A stretch of DNA of 64,000 bases from NCBI GenBank assembly GCA_035477115.1, contig DATIKW010000041.1, positions 4,568 through 68,567 of the forward strand, written 5' to 3'. A program made the translations under genes and the position numbers. Within the stretch, counting starts at the first letter, position 1, and the number at the start of each line of letters is the position of its first letter. Below, piece by piece: positions 43,966 to 53,074 of this stretch. Origin of the DNA: UBA995 sp035477115. GTDB lineage: Bacteria; Bacillota; Sulfobacillia; UBA995. The notes beneath the pieces were generated by a model. That model worked only from the letters and a program-made list of their open reading frames with translations. It made no database searches and was not told the origin of the DNA.

Positions 43966-45597
43966 GTGGCCCGGCGTCCCTGGCTATGCACGTGGATCGT
44001 GCTGGTACTCCTGCTGGCGCCCGCCGCCCGGGTGGCGGGGCAGGTGATCGTCGAATTCGGCGATATCCAGGGACATGGGTCAGAGCCCTTCATCCGTGCT
44101 CTGCTCTACGGGGGCGTCATCGACATGACCGATGACCGGCGCTTCCAGCCGGACATCCCGGTCACCCGACTCGACTTTGCGGTTTGGGCGGCCCGGGCCC
44201 TGGAACTGACCCCGCCGGAAGTCTCTGAACCTCCCTTCACCGACTGGAGGGCGATACCGGAAACGAACCGCCCGCAGGTGGCGGCGATCCGGGCGGCGGA
44301 TCTGATCCGCGGTTTCCCCGACGGCAGTTTCGGTCCGACCCGCGGGTTGCGCAGGGTGGAGATGGCCCTGATCCTCGGCCGCTATCTGGTCAGGCTCGGG
44401 GTGAAAGCCGATCCTCGCTTCTTCCATCTGTTTGCCGACGTTGCCGACGTGCCCGCCTGGGCGGCCGACGCATCCGCGGCCGTACGGACGCAGGTATTGT
44501 TGGCCCGGCCGGGGACGCCGGGGGCGCCCGGTCGGTTCGCCCCGGATGAGCCGGTTACCCGGGCCGAGGCGGCCGAGCTGATCGTGCGCTTCCGGGACGT
44601 AGTCCAGGAGTTGGCGCCGATCGCGAAGGCGCCCATCACCCCCCCGACCGTCCTGCCCCGCGCCCTGGTGCTGGTTTACTACGTCAACACCGATGCCGCT
44701 TATCGACACCTCCAGGAGTTCGGCGACCAGATCGACATCCTGGTGTACGTATCGTATGTGTTCAGGGGTGACGGTCGCTTGGTCGGGATCGACAGCCCGC
44801 GGACCATGGCCTGGGGAGCCGCCCGCGGCCGGCCCATTCTAGCCAAGCTGGGCAATCACGAGCGGTCGGTCAACCGGCAGCTGCTGAACAATCCCGCCGC
44901 TCGCCGGCGCGCCGTGGATGGACTCCTCGAACTCATGGCGCGGGGATACTCGGGGGTGGACCTCAATTTCGAAAACGTCGATCCCGCCGATCGCGATGCC
45001 TATACGTCTTTCGTGGCGGAAGTTGCGGCGGCCCTGCGTCCCCGGGGATATCTCATCGTGGCCTCCGTGCCGGCCCGTACCGCGGCAATGCTGCGGCAAC
45101 AGTGGGCCACGGCTTACGACTACGCCGGCATCGGCCGGTCGGTCGACTTCATGATGGTGATGACCTACGACCAGCACCACCGCACGAGTCCGCCCGGGCC
45201 GGTGGGCGCTTTGAACTGGGCCGACCAGGTAATCCAGTTCGCGGTGAGCCAGGTGCCTCCGGCCAAAGTGCTCCTGGGCATCCCCGCCTATGGTTACCAG
45301 TGGCCCGACGGGGGCGGGCAGGCGACCGCCATCTTCGCCCGCAGCGCCATCGCCCGAGCACGAGAGGCCAACATTCCCCTCGTGCCGTGCCCGGTGACTG
45401 CCGAACTGACCTTCCGTTACCGGCATCCCGACCGGGGCACCTGGTACCGGGTATGGGTGACCGAACCCCAGGGTCTCGGGATGAAGCTCGGCCTGATCGA
45501 GCGGCATGGCCTGGGCGGGCTTGGCATGTGGCGTCTGGAGTTCGAGCCCCCCGAGTACTGGCAGGAGTTTCGCCGGGCGCTGATGCCGAGACGCTGA
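43966..45597 (+). CDS. GH18 glycosidase with N-terminal SLH domains
   Basis: The 543-residue protein has a signal peptide (about 1-25), about three S-layer homology repeats (GVIDMTDDRRFQPDIPVTRL, LIRGFPDGSFGPTRGLRRVE, RFAPDEPVTRAEAAELIVRF), and a GH18 barrel from about 220 (ALVLVYYVNTDAAYRHL, YSGVDLNFENVDPADRD, VDFMMVMTYDQHH, VLLGIPAYGYQWP). It should be anchored to secondary wall polymer and cleave peptidoglycan or chitin-like chains. The motif has Asn before the xE, as in its neighbour. GTG 43966 follows GGAGGTGG. The 210-bp divergent interval has no firm promoter. Confidence 0.88.
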   Translation: MARRPWLCTWIVLVLLLAPAARVAGQVIVEFGDIQGHGSEPFIRALLYGGVIDMTDDRRFQPDIPVTRLDFAVWAARALELTPPEVSEPPFTDWRAIPETNRPQVAAIRAADLIRGFPDGSFGPTRGLRRVEMALILGRYLVRLGVKADPRFFHLFADVADVPAWAADASAAVRTQVLLARPGTPGAPGRFAPDEPVTRAEAAELIVRFRDVVQELAPIAKAPITPPTVLPRALVLVYYVNTDAAYRHLQEFGDQIDILVYVSYVFRGDGRLVGIDSPRTMAWGAARGRPILAKLGNHERSVNRQLLNNPAARRRAVDGLLELMARGYSGVDLNFENVDPADRDAYTSFVAEVAAALRPRGYLIVASVPARTAAMLRQQWATAYDYAGIGRSVDFMMVMTYDQHHRTSPPGPVGALNWADQVIQFAVSQVPPAKVLLGIPAYGYQWPDGGGQATAIFARSAIARAREANIPLVPCPVTAELTFRYRHPDRGTWYRVWVTEPQGLGMKLGLIERHGLGGLGMWRLEFEPPEYWQEFRRALMPRR

Positions 45598-45622
45598 TGC
45601 GCTACGACGGCGGTCGGCGCCG

Positions 45623-46396
45623 TCACACGCCGGTCAGGTGGTAGCCGCCGTCGACATACAGGACTTCGCCGGTCACCCCGCGGCCCATATCGCTGAGCAG
45701 GAACAGGGCGGCGTCGGCGATCTCCGCCGGGTCGGGAGCCCGCCGCAACGGGGCGCGCTGGCGGTACAAGTCGAGCATCCGCACGAGACCCTTGACGCCG
45801 CTGGCGGCCAGCGTCCGTACCGGTCCGGGGGACAAGGCATTCACGCGGACGTTCTCGGGACCGAGGTCATGAGCCAGGTAACGCACGGCCGCTTCCAGAC
45901 TGGCCTTGGCCGTCCCCATGACGTTATAGCCGGGGAAGACTCGCTGCGACCCGTGGAAAGTCAGGGCGAGGATGCTCCCGCCCCCGCCCGCCTGGAGGAA
46001 AGGACGCGCCATGCGGGCGAGCGCCACCAGGGAGTAGGCGCTGACATCGTGGGCCTCTCGATAGCCTTCGCGAGATGTGGCGAGGAACTCGCCTTCCAGT
46101 TCCTCGCGCCGCGCCCAGGCCAGGCTGTGAACCAGGAAGTCGAGGCGCCCCGCGCTCTCGCCGATGAAGTGGGCGAGCGCGGCCAGGTCGGCGTCGGCGG
46201 TCACGTCGCAGGGGAAGGTCGCTGCGTTCGGCAGGTCCTTGGCCAATGCGCGGACGTTTTCGCCCAGGCGATCATTCTGGTAGGTCAGGATCAGGCGAGC
46301 CCCGGACCGGGAGCAGGCGCTGGCGATGTGCCAGGCCAGGCTACGATGATTGGCGACGCCGAGCACGATGCCGGTCTTGCCTTTCAGGAGTTCCAC
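45623..46396 (-). CDS. fabI: Enoyl-[acyl-carrier-protein] reductase
   Basis: The 257-residue short-chain reductase performs the last step of fatty acid elongation with NAD(P)H. FabI features: GKTGIVLGVANHRSLAWHIA nucleotide loop, LDFLVHSLAWARREELEG, the catalytic YxxxxxxK in FPGYNVMGTAKASLEA, and NALSPGPVRTLAASGVKG. It stands alone, away from other fab genes, and converges with the SLH-GH18 gene with a 25-bp gap. Confidence 0.92.
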   Translation of the reverse strand: MELLKGKTGIVLGVANHRSLAWHIASACSRSGARLILTYQNDRLGENVRALAKDLPNAATFPCDVTADADLAALAHFIGESAGRLDFLVHSLAWARREELEGEFLATSREGYREAHDVSAYSLVALARMARPFLQAGGGGSILALTFHGSQRVFPGYNVMGTAKASLEAAVRYLAHDLGPENVRVNALSPGPVRTLAASGVKGLVRMLDLYRQRAPLRRAPDPAEIADAALFLLSDMGRGVTGEVLYVDGGYHLTGV

Positions 46397-46486
46397 CCGC
46401 TATCCCCTCCGGTCCACCATTCGCTGCCCGGGCGGCCGATCCCTCGCCACCCCGGCGCCTCCCGGGGTCTTAAAGGCTGATTGCCT

Positions 46487-46505
46487 CCCTGCCCGCAAGG
46501 CAGGG
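46487..46505. promoter_or_regulatory. Small hairpin upstream of the TIGR04076-like gene
   Basis: A 7-bp perfect stem (CCCTGCC with GGCAGGG, 5-nt loop) lies in the 154-bp divergent interval between fabI and the next gene. It could be an operator or a leader hairpin; nothing further supports a role. Confidence 0.3.
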
Positions 46506-46550
46506 GAAGGAGCGGGACCGCCGAACCATTCCCCGAGGAGGGGAAGGTCG

Positions 46551-46901
46551 ATGCGAAAGTGGTATCCGGAACCTTGCCGATTCCGCATCACCATCCTGGA
46601 TGTCGGATCGGATGCCGAGCCCTCCCGGGCCTGCCGGGCTGGCCATGAGCCCGGGGATAGGTTCGAGTTCGATTACTGCACTCCACCCGAACTGTGCGGC
46701 GATCTATTCCATCACCTGGTTCCGACGCTGCATACTTTTCGGACGGAGGCTGACATGCGCTGGAACTTCGGCTGGGAGGAGGGGGACCGCAAGGTCCTGT
46801 GGTGTCCCGGCCGGGTCGTGCGACTGGAATTACGGCGGCTGGGCGGGCAAGAGCTGTCGGCGGTGAGGCAGGCACGCGAGGCGGAAGGACTGCTCGGCTG
46901 A
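46551..46901 (+). CDS. TIGR04076-like protein
   Basis: The 116-residue protein reads CRFRITILDVGSDAEPSRAC, then GDRFEFDYCTPPELCGDLFHHL and WCPGRVVRLELRR, similar to the small TIGR04076 family of unknown function, with cysteines spread along the chain. ATG 46551 was chosen because GAGGAGGGGAAGG lies upstream and the earlier frame is antisense to fabI. It is 64 bp ahead of cysS on the same strand. Confidence 0.6.
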   Translation: MRKWYPEPCRFRITILDVGSDAEPSRACRAGHEPGDRFEFDYCTPPELCGDLFHHLVPTLHTFRTEADMRWNFGWEEGDRKVLWCPGRVVRLELRRLGGQELSAVRQAREAEGLLG

Positions 46902-46965
46902 TGGGGATGGGGATCGCCGCCTGACGGCAGGTTAATCCCCTACTGGTTGCAGGAGGGAAGCGCGA

Positions 46966-48390
46966 TTGCGTCCCGTCTACCTGTACAACACGCTTGGACG
47001 GACGAAAGAGCGGCTGGAGCCGGCAAACCCGCCGGTCGTGGGCATCTACACCTGCGGGCCGACGGTCTACGACCTCGCCCACGTGGGGAATCTGCGGGCT
47101 TATATTTTCGCCGACAGCCTGCGGCGGATGCTCGAGGCGGCCGGTTACAGTGTCCGCCATGTGATGAACATCACCGATGTCGGCCACCTGACCTCGGATG
47201 CTGATGAGGGCGAAGACAAGATGCTGGCGGGAGCCCGGAGAGAACGGACGTCCCCGCTCGCGATCGCCGAGCATTACACGCGGCTGTTCTTCGAACACTG
47301 CGAGGCGTTGAACATCGAGCGCCCCACCATCGTGTGCCGCGCGACCGAGCACATCCCCGAGATGATCCGGCTGGTAGAGGTACTGATGGACCGGGGATAC
47401 GCATATGCGATCGGCGACGGCGTTTACTTTGACGTGTCTGAGTTCCCCGGGTACGGCGGGCTGTCCGGAGCGGACCTGGCGGGTCAAGAGCCCGGAGCCC
47501 GCATAGGCGTCAACCCGGAAAAGCGCAATCCTGCGGACTTCGCGCTATGGCGCAAGGCGGATGCGAACCATTTGCTCCAGTGGGATAGCCCGTGGGGCCG
47601 TGGCTATCCCGGCTGGCATATCGAGTGCTCGGCGATGGCCATGGCCTATCTCGGCGACCGCATCGATATCCACACCGGCGGCGCGGATCACATCCCCGTG
47701 CATCACGAGAACGAGGTCGCGCAGGCGGATGCCGCCACCGGCCATTCGGTGGTCCGCTGGTGGCTGCACAACGAGTTCCTGCTGGTGGACGGCGGCAGGA
47801 TGGGGAAGAGTCTGGGCAACGCGTACACCATGAACGACCTGCTCGCCAGGGGCTTTCATCCCCTCGCGTACCGCTATTTCTGTCTCAACGCCCACTACCG
47901 GGCCAAGTTGAATTTCACCTGGGATGCCCTGGAGGCGGCCGCGCGCGCCTTGGACCGGCTGTGGGAAGCGGTATTCGTCCTGGCCGGGGAGGCAGGCGGT
48001 CAGCCCGCGGCCATCCCCGCGGGGCTCCAGGAGGAGTTCTTGACGGCAATCGCCGACGACCTCGGTTTGCCCCGGGCGCTGGCCCTGGTCTGGGAAGTAG
48101 TGCGGGGCCGGCCGGTCGGGGCGGGTGAGGCACTGGCATTGCTGCTGGAGTGGGACGAGGTGCTGGGGCTGGACCTCGCCGCCGCGGCCGCCGGCGAGCG
48201 CGATCCGGGGGCCCGGAACCTGCCGGCGGAGGTGCTGGCCCTCGTCGAACAACGACGCGCCGCCCGCTCGGAACGGGACTGGGGTCGGGCGGACGCCTTG
48301 CGGCGACAGATAGCCTCCCTGGGCTACACGGTGGAGGATGGGCCCGCCGGGCCCAGGGTGCGCCGGATCAGGGCGAATGTGCCTTCCTGA
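46966..48390 (+). CDS. cysS: Cysteinyl-tRNA synthetase
   Basis: The 474-residue class I synthetase has the Zn/Cys and HIGH region YTCGPTVYDLAHVGNLRAYI, FALWRKADANHLLQWDSPWG, WHIECSAMAMAYLG with a zinc Cys, GGADHIPVHHENEVAQ with zinc His, and KMSKS-like GRMGKSLGN. It starts with TTG 46966 behind GGAGGGAAG. No T-box leader fits in the 64 bp before it. Confidence 0.95.
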   Translation: MRPVYLYNTLGRTKERLEPANPPVVGIYTCGPTVYDLAHVGNLRAYIFADSLRRMLEAAGYSVRHVMNITDVGHLTSDADEGEDKMLAGARRERTSPLAIAEHYTRLFFEHCEALNIERPTIVCRATEHIPEMIRLVEVLMDRGYAYAIGDGVYFDVSEFPGYGGLSGADLAGQEPGARIGVNPEKRNPADFALWRKADANHLLQWDSPWGRGYPGWHIECSAMAMAYLGDRIDIHTGGADHIPVHHENEVAQADAATGHSVVRWWLHNEFLLVDGGRMGKSLGNAYTMNDLLARGFHPLAYRYFCLNAHYRAKLNFTWDALEAAARALDRLWEAVFVLAGEAGGQPAAIPAGLQEEFLTAIADDLGLPRALALVWEVVRGRPVGAGEALALLLEWDEVLGLDLAAAAAGERDPGARNLPAEVLALVEQRRAARSERDWGRADALRRQIASLGYTVEDGPAGPRVRRIRANVPS

Positions 48391-48404
48391 GGAGGGATCC
48401 GCCC

Positions 48405-49862
48405 ATGCGCGGTCGTCTGCCCCCTCGGCGCTGGGACTTCCGGCCTTCTCGCTGGATCTACTGCCTGCTCGGCCTGATGGTCGGAGCAGCCCTCTCCCGT
48501 CCCTTGCCCCTGGTCCCCATCGCCGCGGGCCGGCCCGTACTGGCGGAGCACCATATCGCGAGGGCGCCGCAGCCCGAAGGCGCCGCCTGGCATGTGGCGG
48601 GGACCGGCCCCCTGGCGCATGAGTATCTGCTGGTGACGGCAGAGCCGGGCCCGACTGCCGTCCTGCTCCCCGCGCTTCATCAGGTCATGGCCGCCGCTGC
48701 TCCGGGCCGCAGCCTCCTGCTGGCGATAGTCGAGGGGACCGACTTGCCCGACCTTACCGCGGCCGCGCGCGTGCACCTCGAGTACCGGGAAGGAGATACC
48801 GTCGAGTTTTCGGTCGGACCAGCCGCTGCCGGTGCCCTCCCGGTGTGGCTGCGCCAGGTGGCCCGGGCGGCCCTCATGGCCGAAGCCGTCCCGGTCCGCC
48901 AGGGATTGGCGGCGGAGTTCGGGCGGCTATCGCGGTCGCGAGCGCAAGTCGGCCTCACGCCTGCCGTGACCTTGCAGGCCGTGGGCCTAGACGAAATCGA
49001 TCTCCTGACCCTCGGTCAGGCGGCCGAGCGGCTCTTGATCGCTCTCGACGAGTTGCCGTCGCTGCCCGAGCCCCGTTGGTGGGCGGCGGGTCGAAGCTCC
49101 TCGCTGTATCTGGCAGCCGGCGGGCGATATGTGCCGGCGCCGGCCCTGTGGGCGGTCCAGTTGACCTGGCTCTTCCCGCTGGTGGCGGGAGTGATTTCGG
49201 GGAGCAGGCGGCCAGGCCCCCGCCATAGAGTCCACCTCCCTGCTGAAGACGCCGCCATACTGAAGGCGGTCCACGATTACCGCTTGCGTCAAGGACGGAT
49301 CCCGTCGCTTGCCGGCCGAAGGCGGGCTCGACGCCAGCGGCAATCCCGTGACGGTCTAGTACAGGCGATATCGCGGGAGGCTTCTGTCGGCCTGTTCGCC
49401 GCCGGCGGGTTGCTGCTCGCCGCCGGCGCCTACCAGGGCTCGCTGAACATGGTTGCGGTCGGATTACTCGCCGTCCCCGCTGCCTGGCTGGTGAATCGGC
49501 TGGCGGGCGGGGGCCGATTCGATTGGCCCCAGCGCCATCGAGGTCTACAGGCACTGCTGGTGCTGGCCGCAATCACCTTGACGGCCTGGACGGGAGGGCA
49601 TCCCTTCAGCTTGCTGGCGCTGATGCCCGCCTTGCTGGCATGGCCCGCCCTGGTTCCGGGCTGGCGGGCGCGCAATTGCGTGCTCGCGGGTACCGGCGCC
49701 GCCGGCGGCATGGTCCTGGCCGGGATGAACTGGCCCGAGGCCCTGGGGGGGCCGGCGGCCCCCGCCTTGTTGATCGTCGCCTCGCTGGCTGCCGTCGCTT
49801 TCTGCCTGGCGCTCGCCCGCCCCGCTGAGGAGGACGGCGGGGAGCAATGGCACTCGTCATGA
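48405..49862 (+). CDS. Polytopic membrane protein of unknown function
   Basis: The 485-residue protein starts with a hydrophobic helix (about 18-38), has a soluble domain of roughly 230 residues that may be outside the membrane, and then clusters of helices (about 245-265, 325-365, 385-475). No family is recognised; the soluble part only loosely recalls a peptidase-like fold. ATG 48405 follows GAGGAGGG and is 14 bp after cysS. Its last codons overlap the ATG of the ceramidase-like gene (ATGA), so both are probably made together. Confidence 0.6.
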   Translation: MRGRLPPRRWDFRPSRWIYCLLGLMVGAALSRPLPLVPIAAGRPVLAEHHIARAPQPEGAAWHVAGTGPLAHEYLLVTAEPGPTAVLLPALHQVMAAAAPGRSLLLAIVEGTDLPDLTAAARVHLEYREGDTVEFSVGPAAAGALPVWLRQVARAALMAEAVPVRQGLAAEFGRLSRSRAQVGLTPAVTLQAVGLDEIDLLTLGQAAERLLIALDELPSLPEPRWWAAGRSSSLYLAAGGRYVPAPALWAVQLTWLFPLVAGVISGSRRPGPRHRVHLPAEDAAILKAVHDYRLRQGRIPSLAGRRRARRQRQSRDGLVQAISREASVGLFAAGGLLLAAGAYQGSLNMVAVGLLAVPAAWLVNRLAGGGRFDWPQRHRGLQALLVLAAITLTAWTGGHPFSLLALMPALLAWPALVPGWRARNCVLAGTGAAGGMVLAGMNWPEALGGPAAPALLIVASLAAVAFCLALARPAEEDGGEQWHSS

Positions 49863-51277
49863 AGCCGATTGTCCCGGCGGTCTTGGGCGCACTGCTGCTA
49901 TTGGCCGCCTGGTCCGGGGCGGCCGCCGCCCAGCAGGAATTGCTGGCCGGAGCGGCGCGCCGGCCGATCACCCCGGAGGGGCGGGTCTGGCTGGCCGGTC
50001 ACGGGCTGGGCCCTTTCCGTGGCAGCCGGGGCGTGGCCCAAGAGCTGTACGTCCGCGCCCTGGCCCTCACGCAAGGCGACCGTACGTTGGTGCTCCTATC
50101 CGCCGACCTGGTGGGGTTGTTCCGGGAAGAGGTTCGAGCCATCGAGACCCTCCTCGCTGCTCGCCTGCCGCACAGGGGAGAGAGCATGCCGGCCGTCATC
50201 CTGGCCGCCACCCATACCCACTCCGGACCGGATACCCTGGGGTTCTGGGGTGGCTGGGACCGGTCCGAACGCGATCGGTTCCGCGAACAGGTGTTGGCCG
50301 CGATCGAAGAGGCGCTGGCCGCGCGGCGCCCGGCTGAGTTATCGGGGGCGGTGATAGGCGTCCCGACGCGGACGCACAACCGGCGTGACCCTGCACGCCG
50401 CGACGAGCAGCACGCGGTCGCCCTGCGGCTACGGGGCAGGGATGGCGACGTCTTGGCCACGCTGGTGGGCTTTGCCGCTCACCCCACACTGCTCGGCAGC
50501 GATAACCGCCTGATCGGCCCCGACTTTCCCGGCTCCCTGTCGGCCAGGATCGAGGCTCGTTCCGGAGGTGTGGCCCTCTACGTCACGGGCGCGGCCGGCG
50601 ACATCGCGCCGCTTAGCGCCCAGGGCAGGGGGAGCGAGGCCGCCCGGAGCTACGGCGAAGCCCTGGCCGACCTGGTGGAGGCGGCGCTCACCGCGATCCG
50701 GCCCGACCCGGGTGTTCCCGTACTGGACTTCCGCCGGCGCGAGATAGAGCTGCCGGTCACCAACTGGCCGCTGCTGCTCGTATCCGAACTGGGACTGGCC
50801 GGGAGGCGGATCGTCGGGGGCAAGATCGCGGCCGAGGTGTGGGCGGTCCGGTTGGGAGAGGCGTACTTGCTCGCCCTGCCCGGTGAGCCGCTGGCCGGGA
50901 TCGGCCGTCACTTGCGGCAGGGACTGGACCCCGCAAGCACCGTGGTGATTGGCCTGGCGAACGACGCCCTCGGCTACCTGGTAGGGGGCGACGAATGGCG
51001 CCCGCAGGGGTACGAGGAGCGGCTGGCTTTGTCCCCGGTTGCCGGTGACCTGGTGACGGACGCCGCGCTGGCTCTCGGACTGGAACTGGCGGGGCGCCCG
51101 CCTCCCGCACCGCGCACCGATGCCGCGGACCTGGCCCGGGCGATGCGGGCGGCGCGCCGGCTCCAGACCGCCGTCCGCCTGGCGATCATGGCCGCCCTCC
51201 TCACCGTCCTCCTGGGCATGGCGGCCATCGTGGCGACCGCTCGTTCAGCCCGGAGGGCTCCGGCCGGCGACGGCTAG
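49859..51277 (+). CDS. Neutral ceramidase-like hydrolase, membrane tethered
   Basis: The ~472-residue protein has a signal peptide (about 1-25), then the N-terminal domain of the neutral/alkaline non-lysosomal ceramidase family: AGAARRPITPEGRVWLAGHG, LLSADLVGLFREEV, the zinc-site stretch AATHTHSGPDTLGFWG, and TGAAGDIAPLS. It is shorter than true ceramidases and ends with one C-terminal helix (about 440-462). Related short proteins are common in bacteria and their substrates are unknown. ATG 49859 gives a four-base overlap with the previous gene; ATG 49847 is possible. Confidence 0.75.
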   Translation: MKPIVPAVLGALLLLAAWSGAAAAQQELLAGAARRPITPEGRVWLAGHGLGPFRGSRGVAQELYVRALALTQGDRTLVLLSADLVGLFREEVRAIETLLAARLPHRGESMPAVILAATHTHSGPDTLGFWGGWDRSERDRFREQVLAAIEEALAARRPAELSGAVIGVPTRTHNRRDPARRDEQHAVALRLRGRDGDVLATLVGFAAHPTLLGSDNRLIGPDFPGSLSARIEARSGGVALYVTGAAGDIAPLSAQGRGSEAARSYGEALADLVEAALTAIRPDPGVPVLDFRRREIELPVTNWPLLLVSELGLAGRRIVGGKIAAEVWAVRLGEAYLLALPGEPLAGIGRHLRQGLDPASTVVIGLANDALGYLVGGDEWRPQGYEERLALSPVAGDLVTDAALALGLELAGRPPPAPRTDAADLARAMRAARRLQTAVRLAIMAALLTVLLGMAAIVATARSARRAPAGDG

Positions 51278-51540
51278 TCCGAGGCGGCCTTGCCCTCCGG
51301 CGGCTTCGGCGCTTCCTTAGCCGCCGATTCCCCGGAGGCAGCTTCGGTTGGGGGGGAGGATCCTCGCCGGTAATCGTTGACGTGGAAGCCGGGCCCGCGG
51401 AAGATCACGGTCAGCTGGCGGGGGATACGCCGGCATACGGGGCCATCACATCGCGGACACCGCTGCAGGGCGCTCTCGGTGATGCTCTGGTAATGCTCGA
51501 AACTCCCGCATGTTTCACAAGCATACTCGTAAGTGGGCAT
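51274..51540 (-). CDS. FmdB-type zinc ribbon protein
   Basis: The 88-residue protein starts with the standard FmdB sequence MPTYEYACETCGSFEHYQSI and has a second Cys pair (CPRCDGPVCRR), together forming a zinc ribbon. The C-terminal 35 residues are low-complexity and charged. Members are putative regulators, originally noted in formamidase/amidase operons; the function is unproved. It overlaps the end of the convergent ceramidase-like gene by four bases. Confidence 0.85.
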   Translation of the reverse strand: MPTYEYACETCGSFEHYQSITESALQRCPRCDGPVCRRIPRQLTVIFRGPGFHVNDYRRGSSPPTEAASGESAAKEAPKPPEGKAASD

Positions 51541-51598
51541 GGAATCACCTCAGGCGTTTATGATACAGCTTCTATATATAGTGCCCGCCCGCCTTTCG

Positions 51599-53044
51599 TC
51601 AAGGGCGCGGCCCGGCTCCCGGGGAAATGCGCGGGTGTGCCCGCGGGCGAAACGGTGGGAGCAGCCTTCGTATGATGGAGGTCGGTCGCGACCAGTTGAA
51701 GCCGGCACCCATCCCGATGAGGATGGAGGCTTCAAGCGCCCCGCCCGCGAGCTGGGCCAAGGGGCCGATGGACGCCCCCAGCCCGGGAGCCATGAGGGCC
51801 AAGATGGCGGCTACCAGCGCCAGCCCGGCCACGTTGGCCATGCGGGCCAGCCCGGTCAATCGCGTCTGACCCTGTTGGAGCAACTTCCCCGCATGGTAGT
51901 CCACGGCGGTCAGGACCAGCGGCAGAAATACCAGGAGCTGCAGGGCCCGGAGCGTCGGCGCAACCAGCTCTTGCGGTACGCCGAGCCCGCGGGTGATCAA
52001 CCACGGGCCGATTGGCGACCAACTGAGGGAGGCCAGGATCATGCAGTTGACGAACGCGAAACCTACGGCGAAACGACGCAGGACGGGGCGGGCGGCGGGA
52101 TCACTGTGGTAGACCATGACGGTCTGGTGTATGTTCTGGCAAGGAGCCAGCACGATCCAGGCCAACGCGGACGCTACCGCGAAGGCCGCCAGTTCCGGCG
52201 CCGCCGCGGGGATGCGGGCCAGGGCCGAGTTGATGATCGGTTTGCCCAGGCTGGCCATCAGCCCCGCCACCATCAGCGGAGCATAGAACCCGAGCGTCCA
52301 GCGGTATCCCATGACGCCCGGCTGGTCCCACTCGCCGCCCCGAACCGGCTTCATTCGCAAGGCCATCACGCTGACGAGACCTTCCGTACCCATTCCCGCC
52401 AGGAAGATCACGGCGCCGACCGCGGCTCCGTCGGACCAGCGATAGGTCGTGATTGCCCAGGCCAGGCCGGCCATCACCGCTACCCGCGCCGCCATGCCCC
52501 AGGTGATGAACAAGGTCGCTCGGTTACGGGTAAGGAGTCCCTGGTAAAGGCCGCGTACGGCCGAGGTCAGAGGCATCAGCATGAGCACCCGAAAGGCGGG
52601 CAGTGCGTGGGCTATCAGGGCCTCCGGGGCGCCGAAGAAGTCGCCGAAGATGATCGGGCCGAGCGGCGTGTAGGCAATCAACGCCGCCATGGCCAGGCAC
52701 GCTGCGGCAATCCAACCCGTGATTCGCCGGATCAGGCGAAAGCGGGCCGCGCTGGTGGCAAGGGCGATGGTAACCTGGCGCATCACCATGACCGGCGACT
52801 CGACGATGACCGCCATGCTCAGGGCGAGGGCGTGGGCGGCGAGGAAGGTTTGCGGCTGACTGGTACGGGCCAGCGCGGCGTTGACCACGGAGTGGGTGAA
52901 CATCATCATCATCGATGCCGCCGCCAGGGGCAAGAAGAAACGCAGTAAGTCCCTCATTCCCGTCGCCGGCAAGGTCGAGGGCGCCGGGCGGCCCCGGGGG
53001 GCGGCGGCGAGTTGCTCAGGATCAACGACCAACTTCCCGTTCAT
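51599..53044 (-). CDS. MATE/ANKH-like polytopic transporter
   Basis: The 481-residue membrane protein has about twelve helices in two halves (FFLPLAAASMMMMFTHSVVN, MPLTSAVRGLYQGLLTRNRA, FYAPLMVAGLMASLGKPIIN, CQNIHQTVMVYHSDPAARPVLRRF). The pattern resembles the MATE/flippase superfamily and the progressive ankylosis (ANKH) branch more than standard multidrug MATE proteins. Substrate unknown. GGGAGGT precedes the ATG. Confidence 0.65.
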   Translation of the reverse strand: MNGKLVVDPEQLAAAPRGRPAPSTLPATGMRDLLRFFLPLAAASMMMMFTHSVVNAALARTSQPQTFLAAHALALSMAVIVESPVMVMRQVTIALATSAARFRLIRRITGWIAAACLAMAALIAYTPLGPIIFGDFFGAPEALIAHALPAFRVLMLMPLTSAVRGLYQGLLTRNRATLFITWGMAARVAVMAGLAWAITTYRWSDGAAVGAVIFLAGMGTEGLVSVMALRMKPVRGGEWDQPGVMGYRWTLGFYAPLMVAGLMASLGKPIINSALARIPAAAPELAAFAVASALAWIVLAPCQNIHQTVMVYHSDPAARPVLRRFAVGFAFVNCMILASLSWSPIGPWLITRGLGVPQELVAPTLRALQLLVFLPLVLTAVDYHAGKLLQQGQTRLTGLARMANVAGLALVAAILALMAPGLGASIGPLAQLAGGALEASILIGMGAGFNWSRPTSIIRRLLPPFRPRAHPRISPGAGPRP

Positions 53045-53074
53045 TGATGGACCTCCCTGGCCTCGGGGAACGTC

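Noticed and set aside
51533..52948. 471-codon plus-strand frame
   Set aside because: Antisense of the MATE/ANKH-like gene; Gln/His/Gly-rich composition without any family match.
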